A stretch of DNA of 64,000 bases from Choristoneura fumiferana (taxonomy: Eukaryota > Arthropoda > Insecta > Lepidoptera > Tortricidae): contig NC_133494.1 in the NCBI RefSeq assembly GCF_025370935.1, positions 7,775,578 through 7,839,577 of the forward strand, given 5' to 3'. Below the pieces are notes generated by a model. It was not told the origin of the DNA. It searched no databases and worked only from the letters and a program-made list of their open reading frames with translations. Positions 1 through 12,200 of this stretch are shown in pieces; the first letter of the stretch is position 1; the number at the start of each line of letters is the position of its first letter. Both the position numbers and the translations under genes were made by a program.

Positions 1-1641
1 TCGAGTCACCAAATTAAATTAAATCGAATGCTTGACCCACGTAAAGCTGGACCAAATTTTGCTACAGGACCCCAAATTAACGCTGTTTACATGAACAATA
101 ATGTTCAGATTTAATTTTCATGCGGTCACTGTAGTCCAGTTACGTACAGATTGGAGACCGTTTCACCATATTTCACGGATCAACTAGAAAATTTGGAGTA
201 CACGAATCAGTTTTACAGATTAAATTTTACAAAGCCGTGATGGCGCTTTGATATACTTGACACTTTAACTAGCATTTTTAGCGGAATTTAAACTTAAATA
301 TTTAAAAGGAAGAAAACTGGGAACCTAGCTTAGATTAGACCAATGTTTTATAATAATAATAAAATTTATTTATTCAGGTAATTGGGATCCATCATTTGTT
401 AGTATCAATTATGTTATTACTCATCATTTAATGCAGCAATAGTACGAGATTGCAGGATCTAATACATAAGTGTTTATTCTTACAAAATCAAAAAAAAAAT
501 ACCTATAGTTTTTATTTTATTTTTGGAAAGAATAGGATATTTTAAGATTCCTTTTTCATTGATTTTGAATTTGGATAAGTATTTAATTTTTTATATTTTT
601 TTTTTCGAAATACGCTGGATGACGTCACAGTGAGACAGCCACGTTCCATTGCCTAGAAAAATTCAGGTCGTACATAACATAATCTGTAGCATTACAATTT
701 GACAATAATTCAAGCACGGCTTAGTCCTAAATGAACCGTGACAAATAGTTTTTTAGCTTCGATTATTCCTGTTTATTTGATGGTGTGATAGTAAATAGAT
801 ATTTTTTTTATTAAAATCTGATATTTAAATTCTTTTGTATTTACTTGTAACGTAGTAATTTAATAATTTAATATGTAAAAATACATTGGAAATACTCGTA
901 TATATTTCGGACTTTACGATAAATGACAACTGTTTAAGGCCGGGTGCGCATCATGTGATTAAAGTTCTATCTTTGTCACTCTTTGCTATTATAAGCAGGA
1001 CAGGAACATTTCAAATTGTCAATTTGCTTACGAGTGTAGACCTGCTTTATAACTGCCTTTGTGACGAGACACTGCAGGGGTCAAATGAGGGTCATTTCTT
1101 AAATTTTGTTTATTTAATTCAGTTTATCACATTTTTGGAATCTGATTTCTGAAAACGCTTCTCCAAATGGCTTTCGATTTATTATATGTTGTCAAAAGTT
1201 GGGACATCCCAATCATTGTGTGTTTAATTGTTGTTATTACTTATTAACTTTTAAAGAATTGTATTCGTGGGCATCGATGTATCTATTTATCAGTGTAATG
1301 TTCGCTTTATATGTTCGCTGGATATTTTTATTATTATAACGTTGCTTTCTAAATTACTGTCATTCGACAAGATAACTCACACAGCCGTTTTTTATTATCA
1401 AATCAGAGACAACGTCAGTGAATCGAGGGCGTCGTAAAAACAATGATGAAAGGCTGGTTAATCGCCGGTTATATCAAAGAGCGCATTTCACGCGAACACG
1501 TAGAGTATATCCGTTTTTTCTGTTTGAAGTCGTGGAAAATCAGAGATACGGACGTGCGGCCGAACGGTATGTTTTCTTCAGTCAATGTGTTGCTAGCTGA
1601 CAGCTATACTATTTTTAAGAATATTTGCCGTAATGATACTA
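1..1641. other. No gene seen: probable intron of Pde11
   Basis: AT-rich sequence with short open frames (886-1152, 1418-1646) that match nothing I recognise. If the Pde11 5' exons lie upstream of the window, this is intron. Bases 1391-1448 recur as a diverged direct repeat at 2380-2437. Confidence 0.5.
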
Positions 1642-2129
1642 AATAAACAAATAAATATCACGGGACACTTGACACCAATTGACCTAGTCCCAAACTAAGC
1701 ACAGCTTGTAGTAAATATGGATACTGGGCAACTGATAAACATAGTTATATACATAAATACATGGGTGTCGGGTTAGAATTATACCTCTCCAATTCTTCGG
1801 TGAATGTCGTAAGAGGCGACTGATGATATAGGTAGGCTATACCGTAGGCTAGCAACCTGTCACTATTGTACCGTTTTTGTCAAACTTAAAACCTAAAATT
1901 GCTAAAAATGGCTCGGCTTCGTGTGCTCTGCCTACCCCATTTGGGAATACAGGCGTGATGTTTTTGTGTATGTAAACACAATATTAAACATCCAAGACCC
2001 GAGAACAAACATTCGTATTATTCATACAAATATCTGTTCCGGCCGGGAATTGAAACCGAAACCTCTCTCGGCTCTCTCTCTCTCGTCTTCGTAGTCAAGT
2101 TCTGTAACCACTTGGCCATCCGGTCGTCA
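1642..2129 (-). mobile_element. tRNA-derived SINE (family 2), interrupted
   Basis: The ends match the intact copy at 51446-51710: on the + strand it begins with an AATAAA-type tail and ATCACGGGAC, and finishes with AACCACTTGGCCATCCGGTCGTC, the complement of a tRNA-like head. The T-loop region near 2050-2075 is decayed and carries a CTCTCT run. Bases 1763-1972 are a separate insertion. Confidence 0.75.
1763..1972 (+). mobile_element. LINE 3'-end fragment inserted into a SINE
   Basis: Comparing the SINE with its copy at 51446-51710 shows continuity of ...AAATACAT with GTAAACAC..., so this ~210-bp block is an insert. It contains GTCGTAAGAGGCGACT and CTACCCCATTTGGGAATACA and ends in a TGTGTATGTA tail. 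From memory this is a common lepidopteran LINE 3' end; I cannot assign the clade. Confidence 0.6.
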
Positions 2130-3105
2130 AAAATAATACTATTTGACATTAAAGTTATACTTTGGAAAGAGTTATAATACCATACCAGTCAGATCATCAT
2201 CGTCAGCCTTGATTAGCAGTGTAATACAAAAAATAACTTTAACCTGTTTCATCCAGTCCTCCTCAAACTTGCTAATGCTTAATTTTTTTTCTAAAATCTT
2301 GGCTACAAATTCTAACATCTCGTCCCAACGGTCCAAAAAGTGATAATGGTGTTACAGAACTGGATAACGCTCGCAAATGTACTTTATTACCAAATCAGAC
2401 AATATCAGTGATTTGAGAGCGTCGTAAAGAGAATGAAAAGGATCTTAATGGTCAGTTTGGGAGTAAAATATGTTTTATGTGCTCAAATAATGTTTCAAGA
2501 GATCTTTAACTCGTCTTGTTCGGCTTTAAATGGATAATTCTCATGCAACATGCGTCTGATTGAATGTGAAAACTGTGTTTACTACCCGTGAAATTGAATG
2601 CGGGTAACATTAACCCGAGCCACCATGATGCATTATATCTTTTTGCAGAAACAAATAAAACGAACGCACGACAAGTACTGAATCCGTAACATCATACGTA
2701 GGTCATACCCTCAAGCTGATTCCTCTAAGTCATCGAAAATAAACCACTTTCTCCCACTGTAACCGAGCTCTGAGATTGTAATGTTTTATTACATCCATAC
2801 CCTTGGGACGACAACTTACATAAAGCCTTTGAATTATGAACAAGAATGTTATCTGCTCAACCTTTTCAGTGTTCCGCTGTCAAACTGAGGGGAAACCCTT
2901 ATAATTTTGTCTTGTATTTTATCTCTTGTTGGAAGGAGAATTTATTTCGTTAACTCAAGTCATGTGAGTATATAGGGTATTTTAAAACGGCGACTCCCCC
3001 TTGTCGATGAATGTATTAAGTCAACTTACACACAAAATTTCATTACGTTCTTGGGGAGTTCTTGGATACAATGAGCCTATTTATTCACATTTTTCTTCCT
3101 TTCAG

Positions 3106-3264
3106 GTCCTTCTAGTCCATGAAGCATCGAAAGGTAGTTTCTCTCGGGTCTTTGACCTAGAGGCTGGTGATGACACAGAGCCAGGCACGCCTCGAACATC
3201 ACCGTATGAGAGCCGGTTTCCAATCAACATTGGCATCACTGGATACGTCGCCACCACGGGAGAA
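3106..3264 (+). CDS. Pde11: Pde11 exon A: middle of GAF-B
   Basis: 53 codons, phase 0 at both ends. The acceptor is a pyrimidine-rich tract ending TTTCAG at 3105 and the donor is GTAAGC at 3265. The peptide opens VLLVHEASKG, which fits the beta-strand after the Arg-Cys-Ser segment of PDE GAF domains, and closes with GITGYVATTGE, the conserved turn before the GAF cyclic-nucleotide pocket helix. The preceding exon should end with the Glu-Arg-Cys-type segment; I do not see it in bases 1-3105. The open frame continues on both sides of the splice sites, but that sequence is not PDE-like and is read as intron. Confidence 0.93.
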
Positions 3265-6200
3265 GTAAGCCTAAATTACATTGAACTAAAAGAATTTCCT
3301 TGCTCACCCGCGACCTTACGATAGCTAAGCTTATGTTCCTCCACCTCCACACTGTAAGAACACACACAAATCACACAAACCCATCTATCACCACCACCAC
3401 ACTACACTGACGCGTTTCGAACTCAACCAGAGCTCATCTTCAGAGTGACACGACCGTACACCATGCTACCAGTTGTTAGACTAACGAACCACAACCACCG
3501 TTTTAACTTGTCACTGTAACTCCCCAAGTACCCACATACGTTTTATGAAACAAAACAAAACTACCCACAAATTATTAATAACTTTTTTAATCAAGGTAGT
3601 TTTGAAGGACGGTTTAAATTTTCACCACACACCATCACCGGCAAGGCACATTGTCGGATATCTCGTTTTAGATTTATAGGCATCTTCGTTTCCATACTTG
3701 AGCACATCAGACAGTTTTTCCGAAAGCTCCCATTCAATATGAATCGGGCGCCCGTTTTCTTCTTCCTCCAACCTTATTCTAAAAAAAATACTCTCAAGCC
3801 TTTAAAATGCTGCAAAATGATAATTCTTCTTGCAGAACAAGTTACATAGTATTCCGTTCAGTTTTAATAGTTGCAAGCATTATAACTAAGAATATTTTCT
3901 CCGAAGGAGGAGGATTCTCATTGCCCATTCTGATTCGCGAATCTCGGAAAGCGTCAAGGAGAGAAAGATAAACCCACTACAATCCGATTGACCCGATAAC
4001 TTGAAACAAAAACTTTGAAACAGATTTGGCTGAAATATCTTGCCCTTTGGATTTGGAATATCTTTCGGAAAAAGCTTCTGCTTATCACTTTACTCTCGAA
4101 GTAACATTAAAGCTTTCAATAGGATCAATGAATCACATTTCTATGGTACCGAACGGAATTGTTCTTTATTGACAAAATTGACGAGCTTTTTGGGACATTC
4201 TACACGTGTAACTTGTTCTTCTGTATTTCTTTTGTAGGAAGAGAAATATTTTATGAATTCACAAATATTTTTCTATGCTTTCAAATGTCCTCCATATTTT
4301 ATTTTCGTTTATACTTTCGTAGTGTGGTAGTCTAGTGGTTTGACCTGCAAACTTATATGACCCCTCAAGCATCGTGGGTTCGAGCCCGGGCTCGCACCTT
4401 TAAGTTTTACAAAATGCATGTGCGAAAATGCAAAATGAATTAAAACTTACCATGAGCTTTATTTAGATGGAAACTGTCGGAGGAACTCCACACACACCTG
4501 CGAAGAAATTGAATTTTGTGTGTCAAGTTCCCAATCCGCACTGAACCCTTTTTTATAAATTTCACATATAATAACGGTCTGTTTCACCATTCCCTTATAA
4601 GTTCGTATTGTTTATGTAATATTATGTAAACAGATATATGTAATGCTGTCTGTTTATTTTGCGAATAAAGAGGGAGGGCATCATCATAGATACTTATCTG
4701 TCAAATAAATTACCCGGAAATTATCAGAAGGTAGCGAACCAGGCCCTGAGTATATTAATGGTCTAATAACTAAGAGCTTTTTCGCGATACCGTTCTAAGG
4801 ATAAATAAAACCGATTGGAAACCATAGGGAAATATTGCTCTCTTACTCATTACGGGATAGCTTGAGAAATAGCGTAAGGTTTTTCATTCCATTTCTGCAA
4901 CGAAAATGCTCGTTTAATAGGATCAGCGCTAGCTCTAACTAAACGATCCAGTAATTTAAGTACCGATAGGTACTTCATAATCTTCCCCCGTGATCGCTCT
5001 AACCCTTGATCTGTCACATTGAAGGACAAACTTCCTCTGGGACTCTCGTAATACATCAGGGCGGGCTCTTTCACATTTATTTGCTCAGATGACGTGGGTA
5101 ATTTTAATCACGCCCTTTGTGAATTGAATTTTTTAAATTGGGTTTACGCTTCACAGTGTACGTCAACGTTTTTTGGTGGTGCTTGAGAGGGTTCTTATCA
5201 TTTGATTAAACAGTCATACCTGTTTTATCTATTTTAGGATTAGGTGACTCAAGAAGCTCTATAGTAGGGTAAGCTTTTTGGAAGGAATAGTGTACTTTTG
5301 CGGATGGTTAGTGCAGGGTTCATCCAGATTGCTGCCATCATCTTACTCGCTGATCCCGTCACCAACTAGCAGTGCTTACGCTGTTGTGTTTTGACGTGCA
5401 AAGTAAGACGGCCTGTGAAATATTATCCCTAGGTTGTAGTATGTGGTTACTTTCAGGTGACCGACTTTCTCGTTTTCAAGTAATCAATCTAGAAACACTT
5501 ATTATAAAAAAGGAAGATGTGCTATTGCGTGGTCCATTGCGAAGTATTGTGTTAGAAAGCAAATAAATGTTTTGTCTACAGTAAAAACAACACTTTTTGT
5601 TACAGACAGTGAATATACCGGATGCCTATCTAGATACACGGTTTGACCCCTCAGTTGATGACGGAACGGGATTCAAACATAACACCATCTTATGCATGGC
5701 TATCAAAAACTCCGAGGGAAGAATAATTGGGGTTATTCAGGTAATTAAAAAACTTTATTACTATGTTTGTGCAATTATCAAGTATCGGAAAAACATTTTC
5801 CTTTTCACTCTTGGAGCATATAGCATAACTACGAGAGCTTAGAACTTATTTTTGTAAATGATTCGCTCATAGTCTACAGATGCCAATGGAACTGTTGCGA
5901 CATTATATTTTTTTATTTAATTAAAAAAATGACAGGTGTTTTTCCGATCCTTGGTAATTAATGACAACAAAATTGCAAAATCATGGAGCAAGTATGCTAT
6001 GTTTAAAAATGAGTCGGTACAGATTTAATAATTTTAAATTAGAACCAGTTTTCTTTTAGTCTCCTCAAATTGTTGTGATCCAATATGTTTGGAAGCCGAA
6101 TCCTACATAAATCCAGTTTTATTTACCGCTCCTTTAGGCTATTAATAACTAATAAGGTTTTGCGAATCTTGATGCTGACGCGCTATATTTCTTATTCGAG

Positions 6201-9200
6201 AGCTTATATTTCTAACTTATGACTATAAATAGTGATGAGAATAAATTTAGGTATTCTTACGTACTCATTGCGACGAATTGTGACTCTATACTTTAAAAAA
6301 GTACTTTCCATGGAGAAGGGAAACCGCGCCCGAGGTCGGACGATAGAGACAAACCAAATATAAAAAAATACTTAGAAATAAACAATATTTCATCAAGCAA
6401 ACCAAGTATACCTACTAGGAGGGATAACCCGAAATAAAATGGGATAAGGCCATAGTCAAAAACAGAAGAACAGCATTATAAATTACAAAATCGAATACCA
6501 AAGTCGACACTGTAATGCATTTTTCAAGCGTACCTATCTGTATATAAAATCTGAACAAAACATTTTCAAAAGATGGTGTTCATGGATACATGGTGCTGTG
6601 AAACTGAATGGTGAATACTCGTATAATATTCATCGGATGTTGTTTCAGCAGCAGCTAATTAAGTCATTCGGGTTTGTCACTGCCACGCGTACGCGTTAAT
6701 GTGCCATACGTCGGTACTGTCGCATCCAAGCGCAATGCGCAACAGCTTAATAACAATAATAGTCATTGTGCCCGACTGTATTTTTTTATTTCCTTTTAAA
6801 ACTTCGTGCGCCAACCAGAACTTTTATTTCGCGTTCTTTATTTGGTTTTGTCGTTAAAGCGATTCTATTGGTGCAGTTTGTTTCGGGCTAACGAGCTTAT
6901 GTTTTTTTTTCGCTTGTTTATTTCTGTGTATCTTGTTTGCGTTGTATCACCTGTTTTATATTTCGTTTGAAAAAGCTTAAAGCTCGTCGGTTAAAGCATT
7001 AGCACGAGTGATTTATTCTAAGTAAAGTCATGCAATTGCATTTCGTAGATACCATGAGCTGATAAACACCATGTTTTTAGTGCTCATTAATTTATTGAAA
7101 TAGTCTGTAGGATCCATAAAATACATTAGATTTTTGCTCAAAATACTTATTAATGCGTTTCCACCTGAGGCAATGTCCAATGCTCCGTTATTTCACATCA
7201 GTCATCACCGGCTATTGTCACTAGAAAATGTACTCTATGCCTGCTATCAACACCGGTAGGGTGATCTGGCTGGTAGGTGAATACAGCTGCTGTCAAACAC
7301 TCGAAACTATTACGTGATATTGATATGATAACTATTATGTTTGTAATCCGTATCATTATACTCATCTTTTACAATGTCGGAAATCCAAAACATCCAACGG
7401 ACATCCTGGCGGGGGAAACGTCTTCACCCTTATGCAGTTACTATTCCATTGCTCCGCACGAGACGATTCGCTTCATCTTTCATAATGCCAACTGCTAAGG
7501 ACTTTAATTCGCCTCTATCGACTGTATTTCCGTATTGATACAACCTAGGGTGCTTCAAGGCTAGAGTGAATAGACTGTTACTGAACCAGTGAGATAGGTA
7601 CTGTTGAAAAAAATAAATCATGACCCATGCTGGAACCTTTGTGCTACTAATGTCATGTTGACATCTCATAATTTTGTCAAGAAAATCATAGTGAAATTGA
7701 TTATTAAACGGCTCCACCCTGGGCCATGATTCAATTTGTTCGACCGTACACCTTTAGCCTCATCTGCATTTTACATCGGGTAAGACAGGGGTCAATCACT
7801 GGTCAGATTTATGTAAAAAAAAATATGCCGTATTTAATTTTTTATTCCATGTTAGCCAACAAACGACTTAAAAACTCTTTAACTAGAACACATGATCTGT
7901 ATTAAGTATGTTTTTTTGTCGAAACTAGAATAGCGCAATGCGTTACCCTAATTGCAGTCATGTTCGTTTATTTGGCCCGTGCTCAGTGAAAGACTGCAAC
8001 GGTCCACTTTCCGCTAGCTTGTCTACTGGCGAGTCTCCTGAGACTAAGGCTACGTTTCATTTATTAAACACATGTGCATTTTATTTGTACAGCGATATTG
8101 TCCACATTATATATAACTTTTTAAACTTTCGTGATTTTCACTCATAGTCAATATACCACCAATAGGATTTATCACGCTAACACACACGAGTAATATTTAC
8201 CTCGACGTTTCGGCAACATTGCAGTGGCCGTGGTCACGAGTAGACTGAAGTGTGGGGTGTCAAGTATGAAGTGCCGGTACTATTAGTGATCAAGTGCGGG
8301 TAGTTCGAAGGACACGCGCTGCTAGACAGACTTGACACCCCCACACTTCAGTCTACTCGTGACCACGGCCACTGCAATGTTGCCGAAACTTCGAGGTAAA
8401 TATTACTCGTGTGTGTTAGCGTGATAAGTCCCGTTCCCGTTGGTGGTATTTTGACTATTGTGCACATTGTTGGTATTCGAAAATCGATTTGATAAAATAG
8501 ACATAAACTTCATTTATCGTATCAAATCGTATGATTTTATATTATAATTTTATTCGAATTTGAATGGTTACAAACAGCTTCACAATACTTAATTCATTAG
8601 AGTATGACATACTTAGGGGCTGTTTCACCATCCATTGATTAGCGTTAACCGACGGTTAAATGTGTTTCCGCCTCCGTCTATTCGAACAAAACAAATAGAG
8701 ACGGCATCACACCTAACCGCCACTTAACACTAATCAATGGATGGTGAAACAGCCCCTTAGTGTAACGAAAATACAAAGTGAAACATATTATGGATGCACA
8801 GAAAAAACCCAGAAAAAGAGACTAGCGCTGGGAATCGAACCCAGGTCCTCAGCATGCCGTGCTACGTGCCATATCCCTACACCACCACTGGATAGGAGTC
8901 AAGACACAAATGTCTCCCATGCACCACACATTTCAGCCTGCTTTTTTCTTAGTCACTTAAGCAGCGACATCTATTTTTTAGCTCACCCGGACAAGAGATT
9001 TCGCTATTAAGCAATCAAATTAAGATTGGTTTTTGGAGTCTTTTTGTTCTTTTTCTGATTTTTTTCTGTGCATCCATGTTTCAGTTTGTATTTTCGTTGG
9101 ATTTCACGGGATGAGGATGACCGTAAAAGTAACAAATTTGGAGTTGAAATAAAAAATACAAAAAAAGACTCCGAAAACCAATCTTAATACTTAGTGTACG

Positions 9201-12200
9201 CATACTCTATAAAATTTAATTAAATTGTCGGCAGTGTTCTATAATATATTTTTTACGGAATCAAACACAGGAATCGAATATGAAGTCAAAGCATGATTGA
9301 CTGATAGTTTTTTTTCTCGATGTTAGCTGGTTATCAGCTGGGCTTTATTAATTTTATTACAAGCTTTTATTCGACTTGTCGTGTTAGTTAAGCTTGTTAT
9401 GTATTTGTGGCTTAAATTGAACCTACTTTCAGAGCTGAGATTAACTTAATATTTGGTATTCATATATGTAGGTTAGATGACAATTCAAGAACAAAAAAAA
9501 ATACCTTTATATTTAGTTGATCTTGAAAATTAGCGAAGTTACATAATAAGGTTCACAAACTTGTATATATGTATAATCTTCTAACGATGTTAAAACCGCT
9601 AACCGCTCGCATTAAACCGAATGCAGCCTTAGTAGTACTAGATCAGTAAGCTCTTACGAGACGCTTTTTTCTTCCTTAATTTGTTTTGGGTTCAGGATTT
9701 GTGGAAATCTTTTTCTAGGCTTGAGAGGATTGTGAAGTAAAAGCGAAAACTATCTTTTTAATACAAAAGGTGATAAGGATTTTCCTTCACCTTAATCCCA
9801 CTAATAAGTATTACAAATGCGGAAGTTTGTAAGTCTGTTTGTTTGTTACTTCATCACGTCTAAACCGCTGAAACGATTTAGATGGAATTTGGGATACAGA
9901 TAGTTTGCGTCCTGGGAAGGACATAGGATAGTTTTTACCCCGGAAAATTGTAAAGTTCCTACGGGATAGTGAAAACCGAATTATAAGGCCCCATTTATTG
10001 GAGCATACTACCACAGAATCAAAATAAGCTATCGAATACACACTTGGCAAAGGATATTTTTAAAGCTTTCAATAATTAAATGAATATTGTAACTTATTAC
10101 TAATACAATAAGGTTGAATTTCCAAATCAATGCATGTGGTCGCTATATCGCCTCTACCTTATTAAGGGTTAATCTTTTTTATTTGTTTGCAAGTCTCTGA
10201 AATCACTGGACAGGTTTAAAAAATCGACAATAATTATAATACAGAGCTACACAATCCCAAATTAATTTATGTTAGGTACTTTTTATCCCTGGAAAATGCA
10301 AGATTCTGGACACAGACAAAGTTATGCGCACTTTTGTCACAGAAAGTGATTAAATTAAAGTGAAATTTACATCAATTAGCCGTAAAATTAATTTCCGAAT
10401 ATGTATCTAGAGGATGTTCATTCAATGTTACTCAAATATTTAAATTGACCCGATGTGACTGTTAGCAAAGGATTTCATATTAAAACCTAGCAGATACTAA
10501 ATCGTCCGTAAATCTCTAGTACTTATATGAAAATTGGCTAATAATATCTCAAAAATCAGAGTATTTCTTTGTGGCCGTTTCGCTCTTCATTGTTCTGCTA
10601 TCCTTTACTCACAGCTTCAAATACGTAAAACATTTTTTTTATATACCCTCCTAACGCCCAGTCCTTTAAAAAAAGACTTATTGTAATTTTAAATTAAACT
10701 CTATTATAAATGACATAAAGTTTGATGTTCATAAATCAAAAAAATTACTTGGGCGTTAGAAGGATACAACCGTTAAATGTAAGTAGGATTTCACCATACT
10801 TCCTCTAACACATTAAAAGCAACAACGACATAATAGCGTCGTAATCATTTGCACAAATTTGTCCCTCGTGAAAAATAACAAATATGCCTGCTCAAGATTG
10901 CTTTTCCGTGGGACTTTAATTAATGACCTGACTTATACTCTGAATAAAGGGCTCCTCTCTAAGGAAATAAAAGGTTTAATTTACTTACTCGAAGGCTCTT
11001 TGCAAATTGATTCCAGAAAAATAGTAAAGAACCCCGCTGTAAAAAGTTATCAGATTATAAAATTCTGCCGAAAAAGACGTTGTTCATAGGCTGTGAGATT
11101 TGAAAACGCTTTTCATATCTACTACCACGAGCCGAGTGGTCGTAAATAATGTTATTTATAGGCAGAGCAGCGTACTCGTAATAAATATAAAGCACTATCC
11201 AAATCGTAAAAGCCTTTGGAAAACGAACAGCTTTGGAGAATCTGAGAGTTTATCAGACTCAACATATTTTAGTGTTTTTAGAAGAATATCAAGATGGCAA
11301 TAGTCGTTAAAAGTCGTGGTAACATAGTGGTTTAGCTTTGTGTCTCAAGCAGAGTATTGTGGGTTTGAGCCTCGGCTCGGACTTCGGAGTTTTTCGGAAT
11401 TTGTGCGCAAAATTGCACACTATTGTATTTTTCACCTATGATGAGTTTACTTACTACGTTTGCAAAATGTTTTTTAAAAATAATTTCTATTTTGAAGCAA
11501 AATAATCAAAAAAATGTAAAAGTGTACTTTTTTAAAATATATAACAATATCAGTATCCATTAAATAGACTCCATCGAATAACTACGATAGAAAAATATTT
11601 ATTTTTATCCGACTTCAAAAAAGGGACTAAAACCCTTGAAAATATTTTTCTACGTACCTACTAGATCGAAGTCGGTGACTCAGCACGACCCAGCAGGAGG
11701 GATTGTAACCCATAGTATGTAGGTGAGGTAGATGACTATTGTCCCACTCCTGCTGGCTCGTGCTGAGGCAACGACTTCGATCTAGTACGTACCTAGAAAA
11801 ATATTTTCAAGGGTTCTGTTGTCGGTTCCATTTTTTGTTATTTTTTATTTTTTTGTTAAAAAATTTCTTTATTTTAAATGACGACATATTGTGTGAAACG
11901 GAAAAGAGTAGTGACGTGACACAACATTATCGGCAATTTCGCGGTTCATTATTCAATAACAAGGAACACTAAGATATTTTAAATTTTCAAATAAACTTGT
12001 AAGATTTTATAAACGCGGCTATTTGGAACACGGCCACGTAGCCATCTTGTGCCCCTTGTCAGTATCACTGCCAGTACGAGTGCGTCTGCCTTGTATACGA
12101 GTTGATCGTTTCCGTTGCATTTTCTTGGCATTGTATCTTGTTATTGTTAATTTCTGTTATTATTGTTGTTGACTTTTGTTACTGTTTCTCGTTAAGTTTG

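Larger units (their letters stand above)
1391..2437. repeat. Pair of diverged direct repeats, ~58 bp, about 1 kb apart
   Basis: Copies at 1391-1448 and 2380-2437 share TTTATTA-CAAATCAGA, then CAGTGA, then GCGTCGTAAA and AATGA, with scattered differences. Between them lies the interrupted SINE at 1642-2129. They could be an old duplication or two copies of a dispersed repeat. Confidence 0.55.
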
